Source: Kocuria rhizophila (GTDB lineage: Bacteria; Actinomycetota; Actinomycetes; Actinomycetales; Micrococcaceae). Taken from it: a stretch of DNA of 64,000 bases. Below, piece by piece: positions 26,416-35,693 of the stretch. The notes below the pieces were generated by a model. The model had not been told where the DNA came from. It made no database searches and worked only from the letters and a program-made list of their open reading frames with translations. Location of the stretch: contig NZ_RCOM01000002.1 of the NCBI RefSeq assembly GCF_003667225.1, forward strand, positions 29,899 through 93,898, read 5' to 3'. The translations under genes were made by a program, and so were the position numbers. Position 1 is the first letter of the stretch. Each line of letters opens with the position of its first letter.

Positions 26416-28077
26416 ATGACAGGGCAGAACACCCGCAGCCTCACCGTGGTCAATGCCGTGGTGCACCGACCCGCCGGGCAGTACCGTCCCGAGCCGCAGG
26501 CCGTGGTGGTCCAGGACGGCGTCATCACCTTCGTGGGGGACACCGGCGAGGCACGACGCCGCACGGCACCGGATGCGCCGGTGGTGGACGCGGGCGGGCG
26601 GTACCTCATGCCGGGGCTCATCGAGACGCACGGGCACCCGGGGCTGTACGCGCGGCTGGCGCTGAACGCGGACTGCCGGCCGTCCGTCACTCCGCGAGCG
26701 GGCGACGTCGTCACGGCTATCCGTGAGGCAGCCCGGGAGACTGCGGCGGGGGAGTGGGGGATCGGTTGGGGCTACGACGAGCACCGCATGAACGGGGGCG
26801 GGCCCACCCGCGCGGACCTGGACGAGGCCGCACCGGAGCACCCGGTGTACCTCAAGCGCACGTGCGCGCACATGGCGCTCGTGAACACGGCGGCGCTGGA
26901 GCGCATGGGCATCACCCGGGACACTCCGGATCCCTCCGGCGGGTGCATCGTGCGGGATGAGAGCGGTGAGCCCACCGGGCTGCTCCAGGAGACCGCGATG
27001 TCGCTCGCGGACCTGCCCGTGAGCGGGGCGGACGAGCTGCTGGACGGCATGCGCGTGGCCCAACAGGACTTCGCGGCGTGGGGGCTCACCACGGTGCACG
27101 ACATGAGCACCGGGCCCCTGGAGATGGGCACCTACCTGCGGCTGAAGGACGAGGGAGAGCTCACCACACGGTTCCGCCCGTGGTACTTCGCGCTGAAGCT
27201 CGGTGACTTCCACGGCAGCTACGACGAGGTGATCGGCACCGGGATCCGCAGCGGCCTGGGGGACGACATGGTGCGGATCCAGGGCATGAAGTTCATCCTG
27301 GACGGCTCCGTGGGTGGACGGACCGCGGCGGTGGAGGAGCCCTTCGAGGGCACCGACTCCCGCGGCATCCTCTACTACGACACCCCGGACATCGCCCCCA
27401 TGGCCGCCCAGGCGCTGCGCAACGGTCTGCGGCTGGCCATCCACGGGATCGGGGAGCGCGCCGTGGAGCAGGCCCTGGACCTCATCGAGGGGGCGGGCCG
27501 CGAGGTCGCCGCCGAGGCCGAGGGCCCCGAGGCGGCATACGAAAAGGCGGTCACGCGGCGTCGTCACCGGGTGGAGCACTGCGCGCTGCCCACCGAGGAG
27601 GACCTCCGGCGGCTGGTCGAGGGCCGGATCGTGGCGGCGTCCTCCACGGCGTTCCTCCACGAGCTCGGGGACTCCTACCTCACGAACCTGGGGCCGGAGC
27701 GGATGCGGCGGACCTACCCCATGCGCACATTCCTGGACCGCGGGATCACGGCGCCGAGCAACTCGGACTTCCCGGTGACCACGGCCAACCCCTGGCTGGG
27801 CATCTCCGCGTGCGTGACCCGCACGTCCGTGTCCGGCAAGGTCACGGACACCACCCAGAACATCACGGTGGCCGAGGCCCTGGACGCCTACACCGTGGAG
27901 GCCGCCAAGGCCTCGTTCGAGGAGCACAGGGTGGGCTGTATTGCGGAGGGCTTCCTGGGAGACTTGGTGCTGTTGGACCGTCATCCCTTCGAGGTGGACG
28001 TCCGGGAACTCCAGGACGTCACCGCGGAGCTGACCGTGTGCGACGGGCGGATCGTGCACCGCACGGACTCCGTCTGA
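26416..28077 (+). CDS. Amidohydrolase (YtcJ-like, Amidohydro_3)
   Basis: 553 residues. The metal-binding HGHPG follows PGLIETHGHP at about residue 75. KFILDGSVGGRTAAV supplies the YtcJ-type DGS loop, IHGIGERAVEQAL the second metal His, and SNSDFPVTTANPW the C-terminal Asp. Members hydrolyse amide bonds in cyclic or N-acylated compounds; the substrate is unknown. GAGGAA precedes ATG 26416. It probably works with the permease upstream and the SDR downstream. Two dispersed-motif copies (26553-26562 and 27555-27565) are inside the frame as Arg-rich loops. Confidence 0.85.
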   Translation: MTGQNTRSLTVVNAVVHRPAGQYRPEPQAVVVQDGVITFVGDTGEARRRTAPDAPVVDAGGRYLMPGLIETHGHPGLYARLALNADCRPSVTPRAGDVVTAIREAARETAAGEWGIGWGYDEHRMNGGGPTRADLDEAAPEHPVYLKRTCAHMALVNTAALERMGITRDTPDPSGGCIVRDESGEPTGLLQETAMSLADLPVSGADELLDGMRVAQQDFAAWGLTTVHDMSTGPLEMGTYLRLKDEGELTTRFRPWYFALKLGDFHGSYDEVIGTGIRSGLGDDMVRIQGMKFILDGSVGGRTAAVEEPFEGTDSRGILYYDTPDIAPMAAQALRNGLRLAIHGIGERAVEQALDLIEGAGREVAAEAEGPEAAYEKAVTRRRHRVEHCALPTEEDLRRLVEGRIVAASSTAFLHELGDSYLTNLGPERMRRTYPMRTFLDRGITAPSNSDFPVTTANPWLGISACVTRTSVSGKVTDTTQNITVAEALDAYTVEAAKASFEEHRVGCIAEGFLGDLVLLDRHPFEVDVRELQDVTAELTVCDGRIVHRTDSV

Positions 28078-28120
28078 ACCACCCCACTGTTCGTCGATGT
28101 GCTGATCGAAGGAGATCGAA

Positions 28121-28921
28121 ATGTCCGAGAATCCCGCCATGCCCCAGATGCTCAACGCCGAGTGGGTGGAGAAGGCCACCCCGGAGAGGTTCGCCGGCCA
28201 GACCGTGGTGGTGACCGGAGCGGCGTCGGGCATCGGCCGTGCCGTGGCCATGCGCGTGGTCCAGGAGGGCGGCCGCGTGGTCGCCGTGGATCTCGCGGAG
28301 GACGGCCTGAGGAGCCTCGCTGAGGAGCTCGGCGAGAACCTCGTGCCCGTGACCGCGAACCTCACGGAGGAGGATGCCGCCCAGCGGGTCGTGGCCGCCT
28401 GTGACGGCCGGGTCGACGCCCTGGTGAACAACGCCGGGATCATGGACAACTTCGCCCCGGTGCACGAGGTCACGGACGCCACGTGGCAGCGGGTGTTCGC
28501 CGTGAATGTGGAGGCCATGATGCGTCTGACCCGCGCGGTGGTCCCGCTCATGCTCGAGGCCGGCCGCGGCAGCGTGGTGAACCTGGCATCGGAGGCCGCT
28601 CTGCGCGGTTCCGCGGCGGGCATCGCCTACACGGCGTCCAAGCACGCGGTGATCGGCATGACCCGCAATTCCGCCTTCATGTACGCGACCTCCGGGCTGC
28701 GCTTCAACGTGGTGGCACCGGGCGGCGTGGCCACGGGCATCCAGATCCCGAAGGACGCCTCGCAGTTCGGCGGAGCCCGCCTGGCCACCGTGCAGGCGAA
28801 CATGCCCGGTGTGGCCAGCGCGGCCCACCTGGCGTCCTCCATCTGCTTCCTGGCCAGCGACGACGGCGTCAACGTCAACGGCGCCGTCCTGCCCTCGGAC
28901 GGCGGCTGGTCCGCGGTCTGA
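28121..28921 (+). CDS. Short-chain dehydrogenase/reductase
   Basis: 266 residues. TGAASGIGRAVA is the NAD(P)-binding TGxxxGIG motif, NNAG is present, and the catalytic Ser...Tyr-x3-Lys appears as VNLASEAA...YTASKHA. An Asp after the second strand (VVAVDLAED) favours NAD. The C-terminus INGAVLPSDGGWSAV-like block is standard for the classical family. It is third in the permease-amidohydrolase unit, 43 bp after the amidohydrolase, and ends in a strong terminator. Confidence 0.92.
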   Translation: MSENPAMPQMLNAEWVEKATPERFAGQTVVVTGAASGIGRAVAMRVVQEGGRVVAVDLAEDGLRSLAEELGENLVPVTANLTEEDAAQRVVAACDGRVDALVNNAGIMDNFAPVHEVTDATWQRVFAVNVEAMMRLTRAVVPLMLEAGRGSVVNLASEAALRGSAAGIAYTASKHAVIGMTRNSAFMYATSGLRFNVVAPGGVATGIQIPKDASQFGGARLATVQANMPGVASAAHLASSICFLASDDGVNVNGAVLPSDGGWSAV

Positions 28922-28955
28922 TCCCCGCGGCACCTCGTACGGGTGCCGCGGGGAT
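28921..28955. terminator. Bidirectional hairpin terminator
   Basis: ATCCCCGCGGCACC (28921-28934) pairs perfectly with GGTGCCGCGGGGAT (28942-28955) across a 7-nt loop. It lies between the convergent SDR and thioesterase genes and starts at the SDR stop codon. There is no long U tract, as is common in high-GC Actinobacteria. Confidence 0.85.
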
Positions 28956-28978
28956 CGTCATCGTTCAGCCGCTCGGGC

Positions 28979-29419
28979 TCAGGCCTGCACCTGCGTCTTC
29001 GGGGCCGGGGGCGTGGTGCCCTGGCCGGTGAAGTAGGCGACCACGCGACCGTCGGCCTCGAGCACGACGTCGCAGATCTGGTTCCTGCCGAAGCTCACCC
29101 GGCGCGTGGCCGTGGCCGTGATGGTCTGGCCGGTGTGCGCGGGGGCCGTGAACGTGATCTCGGCGTTGCGCGTGACGATCGGCGCGCCCGCGGTGGCGCA
29201 GCAGTACGCGAGCGTGGTGTCCGCGAGGGTGAACGGGTCCCCGCCGTGGCAGATGCCGTGGCCGTTGGCCATGAAGTCCGAGACGGTCATGGACATGGTG
29301 ACCTTGCCCTGCTCGATCTCGCCCAGGTCGATCCCCAGGTGCAGCGGGGCCGGGTCGTTGCGGAGGATCTCGTGGAGCAGCTCGCGGATGGCGTTCATGT
29401 CGGTGGGATCGGCGTACAT
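28979..29419 (-). CDS. PaaI-type hotdog-fold thioesterase
   Basis: 146 residues. The active-site helix NGHGICHGGDPFTLADTTLAYCC is shared with PaaI (HGxxHGGxxFTLAD). Such enzymes hydrolyse phenylacetyl-CoA or hydroxyphenylacetyl-CoA to release CoA from stalled pathways. GGAGGACCACC sits right before ATG 29419. No other paa genes are in the window, though aromatic-catabolic genes occur at 57833-63963. It is divergent from the AraC regulator. Confidence 0.88.
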   Translation of the reverse strand: MYADPTDMNAIRELLHEILRNDPAPLHLGIDLGEIEQGKVTMSMTVSDFMANGHGICHGGDPFTLADTTLAYCCATAGAPIVTRNAEITFTAPAHTGQTITATATRRVSFGRNQICDVVLEADGRVVAYFTGQGTTPPAPKTQVQA

Positions 29420-29621
29420 GGTGGTCCTCCGGACGTCGGGGCCGCAGCGGTGCAGGCCCGGGGAGCCGCGCCCGAGGGCGGGCGGCGGCGCGGTCTGAGA
29501 ACACTCTAGGGGCAGGGGGGTGCGGGTGTTTCCCCGGTGACGCCCAGAGCCGCGGCCCGCGGCGGCGTAGCATGCGGACACGGGCCCGCAGTGCCGCGGG
29601 CGGATCGGAGAGGGGGCGCGC

Positions 29622-30572
29622 ATGACGGGCCAGGAAGCCGCCGGGCGCCGCACGGACCTCACCCTCGCGCAGTGGCGCGAGACCATCAACGTCTCTTTCG
29701 CGGCCCTGGAGATCACTGCCCCCGTGGACAGCGAGTTCCGTGCGGATCTCACCACGGTGGAACTGGACGACGTCCACCTCTTTGACATGACCACCAGCGC
29801 CCACCGGGTGGTGCGCACCGCCGAGATGGTGGCCCGGGACGCGGGGGAGTACCTCAAGCTCAGCCTGCAGCTGCAGGGTCGGGCGCGGCTGCGCCAGGAC
29901 GGGCGGGAGTGCGTGCTGGGCCCCGGCGGACTGGGCCTGTACGCGGCCTACCGCCCGTACGAGTTGGTCTACGACGGCCCCCAGCACAGCCTGGTGATGA
30001 CCTTCCCGCGATCGGTGGTGCAGCTGATCCCCGCCCAGCTGGACCTGGTGACCGCCCAGCGCATCGGCCAGGAGGACGGTCTGGGCCGGGTGGCCGTTCC
30101 CATGTTCCGCAACCTGGCCGAGAACATGGACCTGCTGCGCGGCCCCCACGCGAGCAAGCTGGTGCGCTCCGCGCTGGACATGCTGGTCAGTGTGCTCTCC
30201 GCGGAGGTCGTGGAGCCGGCCGGGGAGCACGCGGGGGACCTCCTGGTGCAGCAGGCCACCGCGTACATCGCCGACCACCTCGCGGATCCGGAGCTCTCCC
30301 CGGGGTCCATCGCCCGCGCCCTGTACGTGTCGGTGCGTCAGCTGCACAGCCGGTTCGCGGCACAGCACCTCACGGTGGCCGCCCACATCCGCGCGGTGCG
30401 CCTGGCCGCCATCCGCGCGGAGCTCGCGGACCCGGCCCACCGGGACGACGCCGTCCACACCATCAGCGCCCGACACGGCCTCACGGATCCCGCCCACGTG
30501 AGCAAGGCCTTCAAGGCCGAGTACGGGGAGTCCCCCACCGCCTACCGACGCCGCGTGCTCAGCTCCTCCTGA
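29622..30572 (+). CDS. AraC-family transcriptional regulator
   Basis: 316 residues. The N-terminal 180 residues match the AraC_binding_2 domain (FeaR/NahR-type sensing part: GEYLKLSLQLQGRARLRQDG, DGPQHSLVMTFPRS). The C-terminal two helix-turn-helices include SPGSIARALYVSVRQLHSRF and DPAHVSKAFKAEYGESPTAYR. FeaR-like regulators activate amine oxidase and aldehyde dehydrogenase genes, which fits the amine oxidase at 30804 and dehydrogenase at 34008. The target is inferred. Confidence 0.88.
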   Translation: MTGQEAAGRRTDLTLAQWRETINVSFAALEITAPVDSEFRADLTTVELDDVHLFDMTTSAHRVVRTAEMVARDAGEYLKLSLQLQGRARLRQDGRECVLGPGGLGLYAAYRPYELVYDGPQHSLVMTFPRSVVQLIPAQLDLVTAQRIGQEDGLGRVAVPMFRNLAENMDLLRGPHASKLVRSALDMLVSVLSAEVVEPAGEHAGDLLVQQATAYIADHLADPELSPGSIARALYVSVRQLHSRFAAQHLTVAAHIRAVRLAAIRAELADPAHRDDAVHTISARHGLTDPAHVSKAFKAEYGESPTAYRRRVLSSS

Positions 30573-30635
30573 GAGTGCCGCCGCACGACGCCGCCCGACG
30601 GCCTCCGTGCCGCACCGCGCCGGGCGTCCCGCGCG

Positions 30636-30698
30636 CCGCAGGCACACCGGCACCGTGCACCGCAGGCACACCGGGGCCGCGCACCGCATGTGCCCCGG
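30636..30698. repeat. Short imperfect tandem repeat, period 24
   Basis: CCGCAGGCACACCGG occurs at 30636-30650 and again at 30660-30674, followed by a weaker third copy ending near 30698. It lies between the convergent AraC and amine-oxidase genes, in a gap that also has two copies of the dispersed GCGGCGTCGT motif (30585-30594, 30781-30791). No gene is visible in 30573-30803. Confidence 0.5.
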
Positions 30699-30803
30699 CA
30701 CCGAGGGCCGTGTGGCCAGGGACCGGGTGGCCCGGCACGGATCGCATGCGCGGACGCCGCCCGCCCCTGGAAGGGCGCGAGCGGCGTCGTCCTGCGGTGC
30801 GGC

Positions 30804-32135
30804 TCAGACGCGGATGTCCCGGAGGACGTCCCGGGCGGTGGACAGGCCCGTCTCGATGGCGCCGTCCACCACCACGCCGCGCCAGCCGCGCGCCCAGTCC
30901 GCCCCGGCGAAGCGCAGCCGCGAGTCGGTGGAGCGGAAGTGGTGCCAGCCGTTGGTGAACTGCCCCGAGCGCAGCGTGGCCCACGCCTGACCGCTCCACC
31001 TGTCCGCCACCCAGTCGTGGCCCGTGCAGTCCACGACCTCCAGGTCCGGGCGCCACTGGTCCACGATCGCCTGGGCGTCCCGCGGGTCGGTGAGGTCCAC
31101 GGCGTCGTGGTGGGAGCCGAAGCCCACGCAGATGGTGGTGTCGTCGTCCATGAAGAACTCGCTGCGGAACACGGCGGCCTTGTGAGGGGTGGGCGCGTAG
31201 CCCAGGATGCTGTGGTGGCCCTTGACCTTGACCCAGATCTTGCAGCCCGTGGAGTTCCAGCGCTGGTCGATCACGGTGCGCATCCCCGAGGGCAGGCCCG
31301 GGGTGAACTCGATGGTGGGCAGCGCCCCCACCGGCACCGTGACGATCACGCTGTCGCACGAGATCTTCTCGCCGGTGCCCAGGGTGACCGTGGCGCCGTC
31401 GGAGCGGTGGTCGACCGCCGTGACCGGGGTGTTCAGGCGGATGGGGCAGCGCAGGTCCGCGGCGATGTTCTCGTACAGTCCCCGCATGCCGTGGGTGAGC
31501 TTGAAGCGCAGGGTCTGCTCGTCCATCAGGCTCAGCCGGTGGTCGGACAGTGCCGCCCACTGCTTGGCCATCAGCGGTGAGCCCTGGTGCGGGTCCCCGA
31601 TGTACGCGGCGGACCAGTACGCGTCGCACAGGTCCCGCTCCTCCTGGGTGAAGTCACCGCCCTCGAGGCAGTCCAGGACGCTGCCCTGGTCCGCCGCGCG
31701 GAAGCGCTCCCGCAGCTCGGGGGTGCTGCCGCTGCTCTCGTCCAGCACGTGCAGGGGCTCGTACGGGTACGGGAAGAACTCCCGCGAGTCCTCGAAGATC
31801 TTGGCCATCGGGCGGGCCAGAGCGGCATCCAGGTCCGCCTCGGTGCCGTGCTCCACCCGGCCCCCGGTGATCCAGTAGGCGTCGTCGCAGAACGGGCTGG
31901 GGTAGATGCTCTGGTCGTAGCGGGTGATCTCGCTCCACACGTGCGGCTGCATCCAGTGCACCCACGTGGCGCCCAGCTCCAGGGGGCGGCCCATGCGCTC
32001 CTCGGTCCAGGCGCGGCCGCCCACGCGGTCGCGGGCCTCCACGATCTCCACGTCCACGCCTGCCATCTGCAGTTCACGGGCGGCCACCAGGCCGGCGAAA
32101 CCGGCTCCGACGATCACGACATGCGGGTTGCTCAC
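30804..32135 (-). CDS. Flavin monoamine oxidase
   Basis: 443 residues from GTG 32135, with GGAGG seven bases upstream. VVIVGAGFAGLVAARELQ is the FAD fold, GGRAWTEERMGRPLELGATWVHWMQPHVW is the amine-oxidase substrate block, and the C-terminal GWRGVVVDGAIETGL region closes the FAD site (GxVxGAIESG). It oxidises amines to aldehydes, giving ammonia and peroxide. The neighbours are an APC permease and an aldehyde dehydrogenase, a coherent import-oxidise-oxidise route for an amine such as phenylethylamine, tyramine or putrescine. The substrate is inferred. Confidence 0.9.
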   Translation of the reverse strand: MSNPHVVIVGAGFAGLVAARELQMAGVDVEIVEARDRVGGRAWTEERMGRPLELGATWVHWMQPHVWSEITRYDQSIYPSPFCDDAYWITGGRVEHGTEADLDAALARPMAKIFEDSREFFPYPYEPLHVLDESSGSTPELRERFRAADQGSVLDCLEGGDFTQEERDLCDAYWSAAYIGDPHQGSPLMAKQWAALSDHRLSLMDEQTLRFKLTHGMRGLYENIAADLRCPIRLNTPVTAVDHRSDGATVTLGTGEKISCDSVIVTVPVGALPTIEFTPGLPSGMRTVIDQRWNSTGCKIWVKVKGHHSILGYAPTPHKAAVFRSEFFMDDDTTICVGFGSHHDAVDLTDPRDAQAIVDQWRPDLEVVDCTGHDWVADRWSGQAWATLRSGQFTNGWHHFRSTDSRLRFAGADWARGWRGVVVDGAIETGLSTARDVLRDIRV

Positions 32136-32157
32136 GGGTACCTCCAGGGGTTGCGGG

Positions 32158-32169
32158 TTGTCGGGACAA
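32158..32169. promoter_or_regulatory. TTGTC-N2-GACAA palindrome upstream of the amine oxidase
   Basis: TTGTCGGGACAA lies about 23 bp upstream of the amine-oxidase start. A related TGTCC-T-GGACA palindrome is in the permease/dehydrogenase intergenic region at 33828-33838. Shared sites in front of functionally linked genes suggest a common regulator. Confidence 0.4.
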
Positions 32170-32304
32170 AAAGAGAGGGGACGACGCCGCCCGGTCACCC
32201 GGCTGCCGAGCGCGCCCCGGGCGCCCGGTGCCGACTGGTGGTGCGCGGTGGTGCCGGGCGTCCGTGGGCCGGGCGCGGCGTCGTCGTCCGGGAACGGGGT
32301 GGGC

Positions 32305-33789
32305 TCAGCGGCGCTCGGGGACCACGGGGATCTCCTGGGACTCGGGGATCTGGTCCACGTGGTCCATCCCGGCGTAGATCTCCGGGCGGGTGCGGCGCAG
32401 CACCTCGCCCCAGATCAGGCCCACCACGCCGGAGCCGATGATGATCCCGGGCATCACGACCACCAGCGGGGAGAAGCCCTCGGCGCCGATCATGAGGTCG
32501 AAGTTGGAGAGGATCAGCGCGGCCACGACGATCAGGGCCACGGCCGAGATCACCGGGGCCACCAGCCGGGTCCAGAGCCCGTGGCCGTGGTGGTCCCGTG
32601 CGAACCAGGCGACCACGGCCACGGACGTCACGGCCAGCAGGAACACCAGCCCGAAGGCGGCGGCGTTGGTCAGCCACGTGAACAGGGTGAGCACGGGGAA
32701 CATCTCCCCGAGCTCCGACCCCGCTCCGGCCACCGCGAAGACCACGATGACCACCAGGCCCACCACGGACTGCGCGAGGGACCCCGCGAAGGGGGCGCCG
32801 GAGCGGGCGGACACCCGGCCCAGCACGCGGGGCAGCACGCCGGTGCGGCCCAGGGCGAAGAAGTAGCGGGCCGCGCCGTTGTGGAACGCCACGAGGGCCG
32901 CGAGCAGCGAGGTGATGAACAGGACGTTGGCCACCGTGGCCAGGGCGGGACTGCGCTCGCCGAGCCACGCGAACACCAGGTCCGGCCCGAGCTCCTGTGA
33001 GGCCCCCACGATCGCGGACGGGCCCACCCCCACGGAGAGCGCCCACGCGGAGAGCGCGTAGAACACGGCGATCACACCCACCGCGATGTACGTGGCACGG
33101 GCCACGGTGCGGCGCGGGTTCCTGGTCTCCTCCGAGTAGATGGCGCCGGACTCGAAGCCCATGAACGCGGCGATGCCGAAGGCGAGCAGCACGCCCACAC
33201 CCCCGGTGAGGAAGTGTGACGGGTTCACGGTCTCCAGGGACAGGCCCTCCGGGGCGCTGACCAGGGCCATCACGGAGACCACGGTGACCACCAGGAACTC
33301 CAGGGCCACCAGGAAGCCGAGCACCTTGGCGGAGAGGTCCACGCTGTTGACGCCCAGCGCCGCGACCACCAGCCACCCGATCCCCCCGGCCACCCACCAC
33401 GGGACGGCCACGCCCAGGGTCGAGGACAGCAGGGTGGCCAGGGAGAAGCCGAACAGGCCGTAGAGGCCCACCTGCATCATGTTGTAGGACACCAGGGCCA
33501 GGATGGCCGCGGCAATGCCCTGCCGGTTGCCCAGGCCCTCGGTCACGTAGGCGTAGAACGCTCCGGCGTTCTGCACGTGCCCGCTCATGGCGCCGTAGCC
33601 CACGGCGAAGACCATGATCACGATTCCCAGCGCCAGGTAGCCCAGGGGCACGCCCAGCAGCCCGGACACCGCGAAACTGGTGGGGGCGCCGCCCGCCAGC
33701 ACGGTCAGCGGGGCGGATGCCGCAATGATCATGAACACCACGGACGTGGTGGACAGGTGACGTCTCGCAAGGGTGGTGGTCTCTGCCAC
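32305..33789 (-). CDS. APC-family amino acid/amine permease
   Basis: 494 residues, about 12 helices. GTG 33789 has a perfect AGGAGG upstream; ORF extension beyond it is not supported. VFMIIAASAPLTVLAGGAPTS is the helix-1 family motif, and GFESGAIYSEETRNPRRTVARA the consensus amphipathic region (G-x-E-x(7)-E-x-x-NP-x-R). It sits between the amine oxidase and the divergent aldehyde dehydrogenase, so likely imports the amine. A copy of GCGGCGTCGTC lies 20 bp past its stop. Confidence 0.9.
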   Translation of the reverse strand: MAETTTLARRHLSTTSVVFMIIAASAPLTVLAGGAPTSFAVSGLLGVPLGYLALGIVIMVFAVGYGAMSGHVQNAGAFYAYVTEGLGNRQGIAAAILALVSYNMMQVGLYGLFGFSLATLLSSTLGVAVPWWVAGGIGWLVVAALGVNSVDLSAKVLGFLVALEFLVVTVVSVMALVSAPEGLSLETVNPSHFLTGGVGVLLAFGIAAFMGFESGAIYSEETRNPRRTVARATYIAVGVIAVFYALSAWALSVGVGPSAIVGASQELGPDLVFAWLGERSPALATVANVLFITSLLAALVAFHNGAARYFFALGRTGVLPRVLGRVSARSGAPFAGSLAQSVVGLVVIVVFAVAGAGSELGEMFPVLTLFTWLTNAAAFGLVFLLAVTSVAVVAWFARDHHGHGLWTRLVAPVISAVALIVVAALILSNFDLMIGAEGFSPLVVVMPGIIIGSGVVGLIWGEVLRRTRPEIYAGMDHVDQIPESQEIPVVPERR

Positions 33790-33827
33790 GGGGGCCTCCT
33801 GTGGTCCGGGGATCGTTGTCTTCAGTG

Positions 33828-33838
33828 TGTCCTGGACA
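33828..33838. promoter_or_regulatory. TGTCC-T-GGACA palindrome in the divergent permease/dehydrogenase promoter region
   Basis: A perfect 5-bp inverted repeat with one central base, flanked as GTGTCCTGGACAAC. It resembles TTGTCGGGACAA at 32158. It lies between the start codons at 33789 (minus) and 34008 (plus), where it could control both genes. Confidence 0.4.
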
Positions 33839-34007
33839 ACATCGGAGCACCTTGTCCCACAGTGCGTCGCACTTGTCTCTGCCTGCGCAGCACCTCCGAC
33901 GCCTGCCGCGCGCGAGTGATCCACGGCACAATGGGGGCAGTCGGCCGCGCTCACCGCGCTCACCGCGCTCGCCCGCGCCGCCCGTCCACCGCCCCAGAGG
34001 AGCCACT

Positions 34008-35414
34008 GTGAACACCTGCCAAGACCTGCTCTCCGCCATCACGGACCCGTCCGGCCACGAGATCCTGGACCCCGCCACGGGGGAGGTGGTCGGCACGGTC
34101 CACGAGTCCACCACCGCCGAGCTCGACGACGCCGTGGCCGCCGCCCGCGCGGCCCAACCGGACTGGGCAGGGCTGGGGCACGCGAAGCGCTCCGAGTACC
34201 TGCACCGGGCCGCGGACGCCGTCGAGGCGAACGCCGAGGCGCTCGCCGAGCTGCTCTCCCGCGAGCAGGGCAAGCCCGTGAAGAACGGTCCGAACGCGGC
34301 GTTCGAGGTGGGCGGCTGCGTGGGGTGGCTGCGTGCCAGCGCGGACTTCCCGCTGGAGCCCGAGGTGCTCGTGGACGACGAGTCCGGGTACGCGGAGATG
34401 CAGTACGTGCCGCTCGGCGTCGTGGGGGCCATCGGCCCGTGGAACTGGCCCATGATGATCACCGTGTGGCAGGTCGCGGCCTCGCTGCGCATGGGCAACA
34501 CCGTGGTGGTCAAGCCCTCCGAGTACACGCCGCTGTCCGTGGTGGGCCTGGTGCACGTGCTCAACCAGGCGCTGCCCGCGGACGTCCTGCGCGTGGTCCC
34601 CGGCGGCGGCGAGGTGGGCAAGGCGCTGTCCACCCACGAGGGCGTCGACAAGATCATGTTCACCGGCTCCACGAAGACCGGTCAGGCCATCATGCGCGCC
34701 GCGGCGGACGGCCTCGCCCGGCTGACCCTGGAGCTGGGAGGCAACGACGCCGGCGTCGTGCTCCCGGACGTGGACGCCCGGGCCGTCGCCGGAGACCTCT
34801 TCTGGGGCGCGTTCATCAACACCGGCCAGACGTGCGCGGCGCTCAAGCGGCTGTACGTGCACGAGGACGTCTACGAGGAGGTGTGCGAGGCCCTCGTGGA
34901 GGTCGCCCGGCAGATGCCCATGGGCAACGGCCGCGAGGAGCAGAACGTGCTGGGCCCGCTGCAGAACAAGCAGCAGTACGACATCGTGGCCGGGCTCGTG
35001 GAGGACGCCAAGAAGGGCGGTGGCCGTGTGCTCATGGGCGGGGACCCGGTGGCCGAGCAGCCCGGCTACTTCTACCCCACCACGATCATCGCGGACCTGC
35101 CCAACGACAACCCCCTGGTGACCCAGGAGCAGTTCGGCCCCGCGCTGCCCGTCATCAAGTACTCGGACGTGGACGAGGCCGTGGCCATGGCCAACGGCCT
35201 GGACGTGGGGCTCGGTGCCTCCGTGTGGAGCTCCAGCACGGACAACGCCATGGCCGTGGCGCAGCGCCTCGAGGCCGGCACGGTGTGGATCAACAAGCAC
35301 GGCGCCGTGGACCCCCGCATCCCCTTCGGCGGCATCAAGAAGTCCGGCTTCGGCCTGGAGTTCGGCGTGGAGGGCCTCAAGTCCGTGGCGGCGAGCAAGG
35401 TGATCTCCCGCTGA
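34008..35414 (+). CDS. Aldehyde dehydrogenase (NAD(P)+)
   Basis: 468 residues from GTG 34008 with AGAGGAG upstream. The catalytic Cys is in GQTCAALKRLYV and Glu in LTLELGGNDAG; PWNWPMMITVWQVA and GSTKTGQ complete the family signature. It oxidises an aldehyde to the acid. It is divergent from the permease and, with the amine oxidase, would convert the aldehyde made from the amine. Followed by a small hairpin at 35433. Confidence 0.93.
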   Translation: MNTCQDLLSAITDPSGHEILDPATGEVVGTVHESTTAELDDAVAAARAAQPDWAGLGHAKRSEYLHRAADAVEANAEALAELLSREQGKPVKNGPNAAFEVGGCVGWLRASADFPLEPEVLVDDESGYAEMQYVPLGVVGAIGPWNWPMMITVWQVAASLRMGNTVVVKPSEYTPLSVVGLVHVLNQALPADVLRVVPGGGEVGKALSTHEGVDKIMFTGSTKTGQAIMRAAADGLARLTLELGGNDAGVVLPDVDARAVAGDLFWGAFINTGQTCAALKRLYVHEDVYEEVCEALVEVARQMPMGNGREEQNVLGPLQNKQQYDIVAGLVEDAKKGGGRVLMGGDPVAEQPGYFYPTTIIADLPNDNPLVTQEQFGPALPVIKYSDVDEAVAMANGLDVGLGASVWSSSTDNAMAVAQRLEAGTVWINKHGAVDPRIPFGGIKKSGFGLEFGVEGLKSVAASKVISR

Positions 35415-35432
35415 ACCGCGACCTCGCTCCAT

Positions 35433-35449
35433 GCAGTGCCGTGCACTGC
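35433..35449. terminator. Small hairpin after the aldehyde dehydrogenase
   Basis: GCAGTGC-CGT-GCACTGC forms a perfect 7-bp stem 18 bp past the stop. The short loop would suit a terminator or a palindromic operator. The rest of 35450-35693 holds no gene that I can support; it should contain the promoter of the gene at 35694. Confidence 0.45.
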
Positions 35450-35693
35450 GCAAGACCGGGGGAATGATCGGGTGAGCAGGTGACCCGATGGGGGATCGAC
35501 GGGGCTGGGCGCGGACCGCTCGCGGAAGCGGGGGCACCCGGCCCCTGGTGTGCCCGGGGTGTGGGGGAGGGGCGTCGGCGTGCCTCTGCGGCGGTCTCCG
35601 CACCCCGTGAACTTTCCGCAGGAATGGTCAGCGCAGCAAGGGTGTTGTCCCTGATGACCAGGCAGTAACCGCAGTTTCAACGGAGGGACCCGC

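Noticed and set aside
30573..30803. A gene between the AraC and amine-oxidase genes
   Set aside because: The frames here are short and repeat-derived (period-24 repeat) without a ribosome binding site.
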